Shown: in pieces, positions 9,867 to 18,360 of the stretch | Layout of the letters: every line of letters begins with the position of its first letter | How positions within the stretch are numbered: position 1 is the stretch's first letter | From: Candidatus Poribacteria bacterium | GTDB lineage: Bacteria > Poribacteria > WGA-4E > PCPOR2b | Length of the DNA stretch: 32,847 nucleotides | Reading direction: 5' to 3' | Assembly (NCBI GenBank): GCA_027296925.1 | Contig: JAPUIP010000675.1 | Location: 1-32,847 of the forward strand | Notes under the pieces: generated by a model | The model's input: only the letters and a program-made list of their open reading frames with translations | Told to the model about the DNA's origin: nothing | Database searches by the model: none | Translations under genes and position numbers: made by a program

Positions 9867-12800
9867 CTACCGGCGAATACCCATCTTCCAGAAGTGGGTT
9901 TTCGTCACAGTGTTACGCCGTGCGGTTGTGTAGCAGAAGTACACTCCGTTGGCGAGAGGAGTCTGCAAATCGTCCGCGAGATTCCAGCGATAGATGCGAG
10001 CCAATCGATCGGAAATTGCCTGAAATTCGTCATCGTTTATCGTTTTAACAAGCTCGCCTCTGACATTGTAAACCCGCACGGTTAAGATGGCAGGGCTATC
10101 GATTTGACATTCGAGTGTAATTTCGCCAACGGTCGCGGGGTTGGGATAGGTATGCAGGCGCAGGAAGGTCAGTGGTTTGATAGGCGCAGCCAGGAGTTGA
10201 TCAAAACGGAGCGTTTTTACACGCTGTCCCGAATTGCCAGCGAGATCAGTTCCGCGCGCGATGATAACAACTGTATTGCCGATGGGCTTGGGCAAGATGT
10301 GGGTGCCCGTCCATTTCATGACATCGGTCGACTCCAGGCCAACCGGCTGCTGGCTGACAAGTAAAGTTGGATCTGTGCGCAGCTTTTCCGATGCGGTGAT
10401 GGTAATGGTGAGGAAGTCCGGCTGAATCGGATTCGGCAGGGCAAAGACCTGAAAGGTTGGGGGAGTTCGATCCGGCGGCTTCCTGACGATCACTTCAAGT
10501 GAGCCAGTATCGCTATTTCCATTTGGATCGGTTGCCGTCAAGGCAATTAATTCCGAGCCGAGAAAATTTTTCGTCTGGGGTTTGAGGCTCAGCCGGACAA
10601 CCCGCGTGACGAGACCGATTTTGATTAAAATTTTGTCGCTGGCTTTCGCCGTCCAGGCGATCTCTGCATCGGGTGTATCTTCGTCTGTCACAAATTCATC
10701 CAGATGCATCCCCAGTACCTCACCATCCGACAAATAAACCGGCTGGAACGAGACTACCGGGCGTTTCGTCGTAGAAAATGGCGTGCGAACTTCAACGACG
10801 GTTGTGCCTTCTGCCCGGTTTTGCTGCGGGTCCGTGACAGTGAAGGTGATGGTTTCACTGCCGACGAAGTTATCATGCGGGAGAATGTCCACAATATGGG
10901 AAGCCGCATTGATCTCAACCGTCAGATTCAACGTCTCCGATACCGTCCAGGTCAATTGATTCAGCGGCGTGTCCGGATCGGCTACAAATTCATCGAGATC
11001 TAGCTCTCGATCCGGAACGCCATCAATAAAGATCACGTGGGGGAGTTCGGCGATTACCGGCGGTTCGCCGTTCGGATTTGTGGTTTTGACGGTGACACGG
11101 ATGGTTTGACTTCCGCTGAGTCCATCTGCATCTGTCGCTGTAAAGGTGATTTCTTCCGTGCCAACGAAATCGGGGACGGCGGTGAAGGTGACCTGCCGGG
11201 TGTCTGGGGCAATTGACACCTGAATCTGCGCGTTACCGATGAACGCCCACCGAATTTGGTTGATAGGGGTGTCTTCATCGGTGACGTGGTCATCGAGGTC
11301 AATCGAGTTATCGCGTCCCCCTTGCACAAAGCCCACATCCGGAATCCCAGCGACAACGGGTGGTTTTTTGCCCGGCGGTCTCTCGGTCACGGTGACACGA
11401 ATGGTTTGGCTGTCGCTGAGTCCGTCCATATCGGTGGCGGTGAAGGTCGTCTCTTCCGTGCCAACGAAGTCGGTGGCGGTGAACGTGACTCGCCGGGTAT
11501 TGGAATCAATGACTACCTGGATCTGGCTGTTTCCGGCGACTGTCCACTGGATCTGGTCGATGGGCGTATCGGCATCGGTGACGTGGTCATCGAGGTCAAT
11601 TGTGTTATCGCGCTCGCCTTGCACAAAGCTCACAGCCGGGATTCCTGCGACAACCGGAGGGGTTTTGCCCGGCGGTCTTTCGATTACGGTGACGCGGATA
11701 GTTTGGCTATCGCTAAGCCCATCGGTATCGGTCGCGGTAAAAGTGATCTCCTCAGTGCCGAGGAAATCGGCGGTGGCAAACGTGACCCGCCGGGTGGCGG
11801 ACTTAATATTCACATCGATATTGGTATTGCCGGTGGCCTGCCACTGAATCTGATCGATAGGGGTGTCTTCATCGGACACATAGTCATCGAGAAGGATCGA
11901 GCGATCCACCTCGCCTTTCACAAAGTCCACGTTCGGAATGCCAGCGACGACCGGCGGTTTTGGCGGTGGCCTAATCTCTCCGATGACATTGACAGTGTAC
12001 GTCCCGCTTCCAGTATTTCCCTCGGGGTCGGTGGCGGTAAAAGTAAGACGGTGTGTGCCAGCCGACCCGGCTGGCGCGTCAATCGTTACAACGCGCGTCT
12101 CCGGATCTATGACCACACCGAGTGGCGCGACTTCGCCCACACTCCACGTGATTTCTTCGTCTGGCGTATCGCCATCCTCGACATGCTCATCCAGATCTAG
12201 GGCCCCATCCTGGTCCCCTTCATCGAGGGTCAGTTCTCCAGCGAGGGACACCACGGGGCGGAAGACGGCTGTTACGGCTGTATCTGCGCTCGCAGACAGT
12301 CCCGCTTTATTGGTGGCTGTGAACGTCACAGTCTCTATCCCACCCGGCCAATTCGGTTGAGGCGCAAACAGCACGCGGCGATCCGCTTCGATGGTTACCT
12401 GCAAGTGCGTCTCATCAAAGCCGGAAGCTGTCCATTCGATAGCTGAATCCGGCGTTGTCGCGTCCGTTACGAAGTCATCGAGATCGAAGCCTTCGGTGAC
12501 TTCACCGTGACGCACCTGAATCTCCGATGGAAAATCGCGAAGCTCCGGTGGGCTGGGAGCAAGCACGCTGATGTGAACCTGCGTACTCGTACGATTCGAC
12601 TGCGGATCAATTGCCGTGAAGGTGACTTCCTCGGAAACAATCGCCTCGGCAAAGAACGTTGCAATCCGGTCGCTATCGATCGTGATCTGAACCACTTCAT
12701 TACCGCTGAACTCCCATTCAATCTGATCCGGGGTGCTATCGAAATCGAATACATATTCTTTCAGATCTCTTGTTTCTGGTAGTCCAAAATTCAGAACGAT

Positions 12801-14351
12801 CGGCGGAATATCGGCAATCACGGGTGGAGCGCTAGGGTCAATCAAGATTACCTGAATTTTATCTGCGCTCGCCTGGCGGTCCGGGTTCGTCGCCATGAAG
12901 GTAACCGATTCCCTCCCTGTCCAACCGCCCTCGCTACGGAAGGTAACCTGATGCGTTTCTGGATCGATGCCGACCTGTACCTCAACATTGCCTTTCGTCG
13001 TCCAGGTCAGATCCGCCGGCTCGAAGTTAAAATCGAACACGAAGTCATCCAGATCAAACACCGGTGGCCGCATCAGCACGCCGTCGTTCGTGGCGATGAC
13101 ATTGGCAAAAGGGAAAAGGATTGTGAGCGTGGAGAAGTCAATCATCGGCCCATCAAAAGTGGGCGCGATGTCGATCGCCAGTTCAGACACATCGCTGTTA
13201 CCATCGGCATCCGTCGCTCTCAGTTCAACGGTCGTTCGTGCCGGCGTTTGTGCTGCCGCAATGAATAGTATGGTCTGGTCTTCGCGGCGGATGACTTCGA
13301 CGCCGGCGAATGGCGTGCCCCGAGTGATTACCCACTGAATCTCAGAAGCGGGTGAATCCAAGTCCGAAACAAATCCGTTCAGATTGACCTCGCGGGTTTC
13401 ATTAACCCGCAAAAATATCGGACCCTCGGATCGGATAATCGGTGGCGAAACCACTTGAACTTCGAGTCTCCGACTTGTTGCGTTGCCCTCCGGATCGCGA
13501 GCGGTAAATGTAATGGTCTCTTTGCCGATCCAGTCCTCCACAGCACGAAAGGCGACGATATGGGTCGTCGGGTTGATGTTCACAATGACATTTGCATTTC
13601 CCGAGGCCTCCCAACTGAGTTGTTCCGGTGTATTGTTTGTATCTTGAACATGGAGATCCAGATCCAGCGACTCATGAACTTTTCCCACCGGAAATCGAAT
13701 AATCCTGGGAAAAGTATCGAGAATAACCGGGCCGCCAACGACTGAAATCGTCGCCGGAGTCATGTTGACGAACGGCCGGGGTGGGAGCGACCCAATTTTT
13801 ACTTCAGTGACGCGAGATTGAGACTTGTCATTGTCAAATGTGATCTGTGTGAAACCGGTCGTTTTAATCGCGCGAAAACGCATCAGCCCAACCACGCCAG
13901 GTGCCTTCAGCCCCGGCTCGACACCTTGAATGAGCCCTTGCGCGAAATCAATCTGGAATTTTCGGAAGAAGCGATTGCCGGGGTCTCCGTGTGTATCACT
14001 TTCAAAGATGTTCCACCCATCCGGCACCGCATCCCCCCTACCAACCGGCTGAACGCCACGGAGACTAAAATTTGCGTCAACCAGTTCGAGGAATTGCGAT
14101 TGTTGGTTTTGAAATGGAACGTTTTCGGTTGTGTCCACACCATCGAATGACAGGTAGATCGACACTGCGGTGACATTCTGGCCTTGCGGATCGACGAAGA
14201 TTTCCACCTCAAATTCATCGTTCAGGCTGACCGAAAATTTACTGGCTTTCGTTGCCGCGCTTCGCAGCACAACCGTAGCTGCGTCAGCTTGATTCAGCCA
14301 GATGATAACGAAAAGACATGCAAACGCAATGTACCGGGGCACTCTCGACAT
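9867..14351 (-). CDS. Secreted protein with cohesin-like start and 11 cadherin-like repeats
   Basis: 1494 residues with a signal peptide (residues 1-24, hydrophobic core then NQADA). Residues about 25-205 form a cohesin-like beta-sandwich (FEVEIFVDPQGQNVTAVSIY). Eleven repeats of about 95-100 residues follow. Each has the pattern PPVVAGIPxVxF, then LDDHVTDxDTPxxQIxW, then a VTFTAxDFxGTEEITFTATD strand and an SQTIRVTV end, as in cadherin-like/Ig putative adhesin domains. The DLDD and TATDxDG motifs suggest calcium binding. An unrelated Ig-like domain precedes a FlgD-like end (YPNPATVGEITLECQ, GVYFCYT), the same class of ending as the downstream giant protein. AAGGAGA precedes the ATG. The likely role is an extracellular adhesin or scaffold. 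The two secreted genes are 606 bases apart, so co-transcription is uncertain. Confidence 0.85.
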   Translation of the reverse strand: MSRVPRYIAFACLFVIIWLNQADAATVVLRSAATKASKFSVSLNDEFEVEIFVDPQGQNVTAVSIYLSFDGVDTTENVPFQNQQSQFLELVDANFSLRGVQPVGRGDAVPDGWNIFESDTHGDPGNRFFRKFQIDFAQGLIQGVEPGLKAPGVVGLMRFRAIKTTGFTQITFDNDKSQSRVTEVKIGSLPPRPFVNMTPATISVVGGPVILDTFPRIIRFPVGKVHESLDLDLHVQDTNNTPEQLSWEASGNANVIVNINPTTHIVAFRAVEDWIGKETITFTARDPEGNATSRRLEVQVVSPPIIRSEGPIFLRVNETREVNLNGFVSDLDSPASEIQWVITRGTPFAGVEVIRREDQTILFIAAAQTPARTTVELRATDADGNSDVSELAIDIAPTFDGPMIDFSTLTILFPFANVIATNDGVLMRPPVFDLDDFVFDFNFEPADLTWTTKGNVEVQVGIDPETHQVTFRSEGGWTGRESVTFMATNPDRQASADKIQVILIDPSAPPVIADIPPIVLNFGLPETRDLKEYVFDFDSTPDQIEWEFSGNEVVQITIDSDRIATFFAEAIVSEEVTFTAIDPQSNRTSTQVHISVLAPSPPELRDFPSEIQVRHGEVTEGFDLDDFVTDATTPDSAIEWTASGFDETHLQVTIEADRRVLFAPQPNWPGGIETVTFTATNKAGLSASADTAVTAVFRPVVSLAGELTLDEGDQDGALDLDEHVEDGDTPDEEITWSVGEVAPLGVVIDPETRVVTIDAPAGSAGTHRLTFTATDPEGNTGSGTYTVNVIGEIRPPPKPPVVAGIPNVDFVKGEVDRSILLDDYVSDEDTPIDQIQWQATGNTNIDVNIKSATRRVTFATADFLGTEEITFTATDTDGLSDSQTIRVTVIERPPGKTPPVVAGIPAVSFVQGERDNTIDLDDHVTDADTPIDQIQWTVAGNSQIQVVIDSNTRRVTFTATDFVGTEETTFTATDMDGLSDSQTIRVTVTERPPGKKPPVVAGIPDVGFVQGGRDNSIDLDDHVTDEDTPINQIRWAFIGNAQIQVSIAPDTRQVTFTAVPDFVGTEEITFTATDADGLSGSQTIRVTVKTTNPNGEPPVIAELPHVIFIDGVPDRELDLDEFVADPDTPLNQLTWTVSETLNLTVEINAASHIVDILPHDNFVGSETITFTVTDPQQNRAEGTTVVEVRTPFSTTKRPVVSFQPVYLSDGEVLGMHLDEFVTDEDTPDAEIAWTAKASDKILIKIGLVTRVVRLSLKPQTKNFLGSELIALTATDPNGNSDTGSLEVIVRKPPDRTPPTFQVFALPNPIQPDFLTITITASEKLRTDPTLLVSQQPVGLESTDVMKWTGTHILPKPIGNTVVIIARGTDLAGNSGQRVKTLRFDQLLAAPIKPLTFLRLHTYPNPATVGEITLECQIDSPAILTVRVYNVRGELVKTINDDEFQAISDRLARIYRWNLADDLQTPLANGVYFCYTTARRNTVTKTHFWKMGIRR
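11051..11944 (-). repeat. Three tandem ~297-base repeats inside the cadherin-like gene
   Basis: The same landmark (CGACAA/CGACGA/CGATTA before the PPV linker codons) occurs at 11051, 11351, 11648 and 11945. The spacings of 300, 297 and 297 bases equal 99-100 codons. Repeats 7-9 of the protein fall here and are much more alike than the other eight, which implies recent duplication. Confidence 0.75.
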
Positions 14352-14426
14352 TCTCCTTCATGCTGACCCAATTTTGCAGGACCCTTGAAAAATCAGAAAG
14401 ATGATTTACACGCGGCTCCCCCGTGC

Positions 14427-14450
14427 TTTGCCAAGTATCATGTTGGCAAA
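14427..14450. promoter_or_regulatory. Operator-like dyad between divergent genes
   Basis: Perfect 8-bp arms, TTTGCCAA at 14427-14434 and TTGGCAAA at 14443-14450, flank an 8-base spacer. It lies in the gap between the cadherin-like gene (minus) and the CPBP gene (plus). The size and symmetry fit a dimeric repressor site. No regulator gene is present in the window. Confidence 0.45.
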
Positions 14451-14542
14451 TTAGAAACTTGAGAAACCTTTCCCACATGTGCCTATGCCGGAAACTCTTT
14501 CTCTTCGTCAGGCAGAATTGCACAACAACGGCTCAACTGCTG

Positions 14543-14571
14543 TTGAAAGCCTCCGCGAGATGTGCTATACT
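14543..14571 (+). promoter_or_regulatory. Sigma-70 type promoter of the CPBP-nnr genes
   Basis: TTGAAA at 14543-14548, a 17-base spacer, then TATACT at 14566-14571 with an extended TG two bases before it. The predicted transcript would begin near 14578. This rules out the upstream ATG at 14479 as a start for this transcript and supports the GTG at 14620. Confidence 0.7.
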
Positions 14572-14619
14572 AACCGCGTATCTGACGAATCGGGTGCGAT
14601 CGAAAAGCGAGGAAAGCCT

Positions 14620-15348
14620 GTGCTAGATTGGCTCCAGGAACAGAAAAGGAAGTATCTACATGGATGGGATCGGCGCCCCACAATCATTTTGCTCGGTTCG
14701 TCTGTGCTGCTGACGGTGCATCGGTTTGGCAGCCGAAGAAAATTCTTCCATACATATTTGGCGAAATACTTCGTCAATTACCCACTCCGGAAGATCTTTC
14801 CATATTACTACTGGTTCTGGACAAGTGCAATCACACTCATCCTGTTGCCGGCCCTTGTTGTGAAATTTGGTGTCAGGGATCAGATTCGTGATTACGGCTT
14901 CCGCTTGACGCATGGAAAGCTGGGATGGGGATTTGTCCTTGGGGGGTGGATACTCATGAGCCCTCTGATGCTTCTGGCGTTACAGCTTTTTCCCGCGTTC
15001 CAGCATAAATATCCACTTAGCAAAGTTGCTGCCACCAGTTGGCAGGTTTTTATTCTGTATCAGATTTCTTATGGAATCTATATGTTGTCCTGGGAGTTCT
15101 TCTTTCGGGGCTTTATGCTTTTCGGACTGGAGAAGCCGTTTGGCAACTATAGCATCCTCATTCAAACCATTCCGTTCGCTCTGATGCACTACAGCAAACC
15201 ATTTGTGGAAGCGACGGGGTCGATCGCCGGCGGGATACTGCTGGGCATTGTCGCCCTTGAGACACGGTCCTTTATCTATGGCGCAGTGATTCACTGGCTG
15301 GTCGCCCTGACGATGGATGTTTTGGCAATCATGTGGCGCTCTGGATAA
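14620..15348 (+). CDS. CPBP family intramembrane metalloprotease
   Basis: 242 residues from the GTG at 14620, chosen because it follows GAGGAAAG and lies about 40 bases past the predicted transcript start. The frame stays open up to an ATG at 14479. It is a multi-pass membrane protein with the CPBP (CAAX protease and bacteriocin-processing) motifs: E159-x3-R163 in WEFFFRGF, H190 in FALMH, and H225 with D233 in the last helix (HWLVALTMD). These residues are the zinc-centred active site in the Rce1/CPBP family. The first Glu of the usual EExxxR is Trp here. Bacterial members mature peptides or protect against bacteriocins, but the substrate here is unknown. It ends 21 bases before nnr, so the two are likely an operon. 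Confidence 0.8.
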   Translation: MLDWLQEQKRKYLHGWDRRPTIILLGSSVLLTVHRFGSRRKFFHTYLAKYFVNYPLRKIFPYYYWFWTSAITLILLPALVVKFGVRDQIRDYGFRLTHGKLGWGFVLGGWILMSPLMLLALQLFPAFQHKYPLSKVAATSWQVFILYQISYGIYMLSWEFFFRGFMLFGLEKPFGNYSILIQTIPFALMHYSKPFVEATGSIAGGILLGIVALETRSFIYGAVIHWLVALTMDVLAIMWRSG

Positions 15349-15369
15349 GCACCGAATTTGGGGGGAATG

Positions 15370-16932
15370 ATGAAAGTTGTTACAGCACAACAGATGCGTC
15401 AAATCGATCAACACACCATCGAGGACATCGGCATCGCCGGCGTCGTACTGATGGAGAACGCGGGAAGTGCGGTCGTCCGAGCCATCCGCAGGCGTTTTCC
15501 TGACTGTCAACACGTTGGCGTTGTTGTCGGCAAGGGAAACAATGGCGGCGATGGATTGGTCATTGCTAGACAACTTGCGCTCACGGGACAGTCTGTTCAG
15601 GTCTTCCTCGTTTCTCCGCCGGATCGTTTTACTGGCGACGCTTTAACCAATCTGCAAATTGCGCAAAACCTCAATCTCCCCATCGTGCAGATCTTGTCAG
15701 AATCCGATCTCGAGCGGTTGAAAAGCCAGATTGTGTCATGTGATCTGATTATCGATGCAATCTTTGGCACCGGTTTGCGTGGCGCGGTGCGCGGGTACAT
15801 TGGTGACGTCATTGAATGCCTCAACGACACCACGTGTCCGATTGTAGCGGTCGATCTCCCCTCTGGGCTGGAAGCTGACACCGGTATGGCAGAAGGAGCG
15901 TGTATTCAATCCACCTACACCGTCACCATGGGGCTTCCCAAGCGAGGGTTGCTCATCCATCCGGGGGCGGCACTGACAGGACAACTCGAAGTTGCCGAGA
16001 TCGGTTTTCCACCGAGCGTCATCGATGCCCAAGATATCCAGGTAAACTGGACACAGCCGGCGGATGCAGCGCGATGGCTGCCACCGCGTTATACGTACTC
16101 CCATAAAGGCACGTATGGGCGCGTTTTTGTCGTGGCGGGGTCAACCGGAATGACGGGAGCAGCGGCTTTAGCCAGCGAAGCCGCCCTGCGTGTAGGGGCG
16201 GGGCTGGTCACGCTTGGTACCCCGAAAAGCCTCAATGCCATCCTGGAGATTAAGCTGACCGAGGTGACGACATTGCCCTTACCCGAAACGGCGGAAGGCT
16301 CATTGGCGTTGGACGCAAAATCGGGGATTCTTGAATTTATCGAGCGAACGTCGTCCATCCTCGCGATTGGTCCCGGACTTTCACAGCATCCGGAGACGGT
16401 CGAACTCATCCACAGCTTTCTCCGCGAAAATGACTGTCCAATGGTGATTGATGCGGATGGGTTGAACGCGCTCTCACAATCGAAAGAGCTCCTTCCGTCG
16501 CTGCCGCCCCAAACCGTGCTCACGCCCCATCCGGGTGAAATGACGCGACTCATCGGCGGGACGACCGCCGAAGTGGAACGCGATCGGATCGGGGTTGCCC
16601 AGCGGTTCGCCCAGGAATATGGCGTCATGCTTGTCCTCAAAGGTGCGCCGACCGTGATTGCGGGTGGGAATGGAGAGGTATGGATTAACTCAACCGGAAA
16701 CCCTGGCATGGCAACCGGCGGCATGGGCGACGTACTGACGGGCATGATTGCGGGTCTGATGGCGCAGGAGATGCCGAGTTATGAAGCCGCCGTTCTAGGT
16801 GTATACCTTCACGGACTTGCCGGGGACATCGCCGCTGAATCCGTCGGGCAGCATGGGCTGATGGCGGGAGATGTGCTGGATGCCGTCCCGGAAGCAATTG
16901 AAACGTGCGGTCGGAAACGGGATACGAGATAG
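15370..16932 (+). CDS. nnr: Bifunctional NAD(P)H-hydrate epimerase / ADP-dependent dehydratase
   Basis: 520 residues, normal for the fused enzyme. It repairs hydrated NADH and NADPH. The N-terminal YjeF_N domain epimerises R- to S-NAD(P)HX, and the C-terminal ribokinase-like domain dehydrates the S form using ADP. Visible motifs of the epimerase half are NAGSAVVRA, GKGNNGGDG (54-62), DAIFGTGLRG (129-138) and DLPSG (162-166). The dehydratase half shows HKGTYGRVFVVAGS (from 245), GPGLS, VIDADGLN (359-366), TPHPGEM (385-391) and NSTGNPGMATGGMGD (from 440). The start is the second of two adjacent ATGs (15367, 15370), placed four bases after the GGGGGA at 15361-15366. It follows the CPBP gene closely and is a metabolite-repair housekeeping gene. 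Confidence 0.95.
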   Translation: MKVVTAQQMRQIDQHTIEDIGIAGVVLMENAGSAVVRAIRRRFPDCQHVGVVVGKGNNGGDGLVIARQLALTGQSVQVFLVSPPDRFTGDALTNLQIAQNLNLPIVQILSESDLERLKSQIVSCDLIIDAIFGTGLRGAVRGYIGDVIECLNDTTCPIVAVDLPSGLEADTGMAEGACIQSTYTVTMGLPKRGLLIHPGAALTGQLEVAEIGFPPSVIDAQDIQVNWTQPADAARWLPPRYTYSHKGTYGRVFVVAGSTGMTGAAALASEAALRVGAGLVTLGTPKSLNAILEIKLTEVTTLPLPETAEGSLALDAKSGILEFIERTSSILAIGPGLSQHPETVELIHSFLRENDCPMVIDADGLNALSQSKELLPSLPPQTVLTPHPGEMTRLIGGTTAEVERDRIGVAQRFAQEYGVMLVLKGAPTVIAGGNGEVWINSTGNPGMATGGMGDVLTGMIAGLMAQEMPSYEAAVLGVYLHGLAGDIAAESVGQHGLMAGDVLDAVPEAIETCGRKRDTR

Positions 16933-17010
16933 AACATACTCTGAATGGCACTTTTTCGATTTCACAACAGCCTGGCACATGATGATTACCCAATGAGGGG
17001 GATTCGCCCG

Positions 17011-17247
17011 ATGTCAATCAAACAACAGATCACTCAAGAACTGGACGGTTTAAAAGAAGCAGAGCTCATAAAGGTCGCCAAATACGTGGCGTTTCTAAAA
17101 CTTCGGCATCGAGCCAAGACTATGCCATCGGTTGACGAAAAACAGTTAGCTACCCTCTACGCTGAATTTGCTGAAGAAGATGTTGCCCTTGCTGAAGGAG
17201 GAATGGTGCATTACGCTGAAGCGCTGGCTAAAGAGGATACGCAATGA
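17011..17247 (+). CDS. Small antitoxin-like protein
   Basis: 78 residues, beginning MSIKQQITQELDGLKEAEL and then a KVAKYVAFLKLRHRAK helix and an acidic, Ala/Glu-rich tail. This layout is that of short antitoxins found ahead of MazF/PemK-type toxins. The family call is inferred from layout and context, not from a firm signature. The start at 17011 is chosen because AGGGGG precedes it by nine bases; an in-frame ATG at 16945 would add 22 poorly formed residues. The stop codon overlaps the next start (ATGA at 17244-17247), the coupling typical of toxin-antitoxin pairs, but the partner is cut short. Confidence 0.6.
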   Translation: MSIKQQITQELDGLKEAELIKVAKYVAFLKLRHRAKTMPSVDEKQLATLYAEFAEEDVALAEGGMVHYAEALAKEDTQ

Positions 17248-17285
17248 CTGTCAAACGAGGCGAAATTGGGTTGCGCAAAATGTGA
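17244..17285 (+). pseudogene. Remnant of a MazF/PemK-type toxin (13 codons)
   Basis: The reading frame begins at the ATG that overlaps the antitoxin stop and reads MTVKRGEIGLRKM before a TGA. MTVKRGEI followed by Trp is the usual N-terminus of MazF/PemK endoribonuclease toxins; here Gly replaces the Trp and the frame ends at once. No further toxin-like sequence is visible before the next gene at 17339. The body of the toxin therefore seems lost. With only eight diagnostic residues the identification is tentative. Confidence 0.45.
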
Positions 17286-17338
17286 ACCTATGAATCCCAT
17301 GTATTGCAGTTTACCCCCTCTCAAGAAAGGACAAACTT

Positions 17339-18286
17339 ATGAAAATCTTGACCTCGCGTTTGAGCGAGGAACAACTGGATGTCGTCCGCGAAATCGCTCC
17401 AAATGCCAATCTCGTTTCCGTAACAACACCTGAGGATGTGCTACGAGAAATCGAAGACACGGATGTCCTTTTTGGTACCAGAACGACGCCTGAAATGATT
17501 GGGCGTGCCAAAAGCCTCCGTTGGATTCAGGTCGGCGGTGTTGGTGTTGAGGGGATGATGTTCCCCGAATTGGTCAACAGCGATATTATATTGACAAACG
17601 GGCGCGGCACAACCGCAATCAACATCGCTGAGCATGTGATAGGGCTGATCCTCACCTTTACGCGAACAATTAATATCAACATCAAACGTCAGATGGAGAA
17701 GGTGTGGGAAAGCCGCGCGAATCTCCCGGTCATCGAAATTGCCGGGGAAACGATTGGCATCCTCGGTTTGGGAAGTATCGGTCTACAGGTCGCCAAACGC
17801 GCGAATGCTTTCGATATGCGCATCCTCTCTGTCGATCCGACACAGACAGAGAAACCGGATTACGTCGAATCGCTCTGGAAAGTGGATCGCCTCCACGATA
17901 TGTTACGACAATCCGATTTTGTCGCTATCTGTTGCCCGCTGACGCTGCAGACTGAGGGCATCATGGGTGCCGATGAATTCCGCGTGATGAAGTCAACGGC
18001 ATTCGTGATCAACATCGCCAGAGGTCGGATCGTCGATCAAGCCGCATTGGTTGAAGCCTTGCGCGCGAAAGAGATCGCCGGCGCTGGGCTGGATGCCACG
18101 CATCCGGAACCGCTTCCACAGGATAACCCGCTGTGGGAGATGGATAACGTGATCATCACGCCACATCACGCCGGTCAATCCCCAAAAGCACCGAGACGTG
18201 TCTTTGAGCTTTTCTGTGAGAATCTCAAGCGTTTTGTGGCGGGCGAGCCGCTGATTAACCTGGTGGATAAAACAAGAGGGTACTAA
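17339..18286 (+). CDS. D-isomer-specific 2-hydroxyacid dehydrogenase
   Basis: 315 residues, normal for the family. It should reduce or oxidise a 2-keto/2-hydroxy acid with NAD(P)H (glyoxylate, hydroxypyruvate or a related acid; the substrate cannot be read from sequence). The Rossmann motif is ILGLGSIG (141-148). The catalytic triad is in place: R228 in NIARGR, E257 in THPEPLP and H276 in TPHHAG. The substrate loop VGGVGVEG (65-72) is the usual NAGVGVE element with small changes. GAAAGGA precedes the ATG at good spacing. The SDR gene follows 74 bases later on the same strand with no terminator between, so they may be co-transcribed. Confidence 0.9.
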   Translation: MKILTSRLSEEQLDVVREIAPNANLVSVTTPEDVLREIEDTDVLFGTRTTPEMIGRAKSLRWIQVGGVGVEGMMFPELVNSDIILTNGRGTTAINIAEHVIGLILTFTRTININIKRQMEKVWESRANLPVIEIAGETIGILGLGSIGLQVAKRANAFDMRILSVDPTQTEKPDYVESLWKVDRLHDMLRQSDFVAICCPLTLQTEGIMGADEFRVMKSTAFVINIARGRIVDQAALVEALRAKEIAGAGLDATHPEPLPQDNPLWEMDNVIITPHHAGQSPKAPRRVFELFCENLKRFVAGEPLINLVDKTRGY

Positions 18287-18360
18287 AATACATCCTGTAT
18301 CATACCCGACCTACGTTAATTCAGAACAATTCTAGAAAAACCAATGATCAGGAGGATCTT

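Noticed and set aside
9753-10085. Plus-strand frame of 110 codons at the end of the cadherin-like gene
   Set aside because: It overlaps the FlgD-like end on the other strand, which is clearly coding, and has no family features of its own.
14980-15573. Minus-strand frame of 197 codons across the CPBP and nnr genes
   Set aside because: Both plus-strand genes have strong family motifs; the antisense frame has none.
16089-16745. Minus-strand frame of 218 codons inside nnr
   Set aside because: It is the shadow of a well-conserved enzyme; its composition is a reflection of that codon use.
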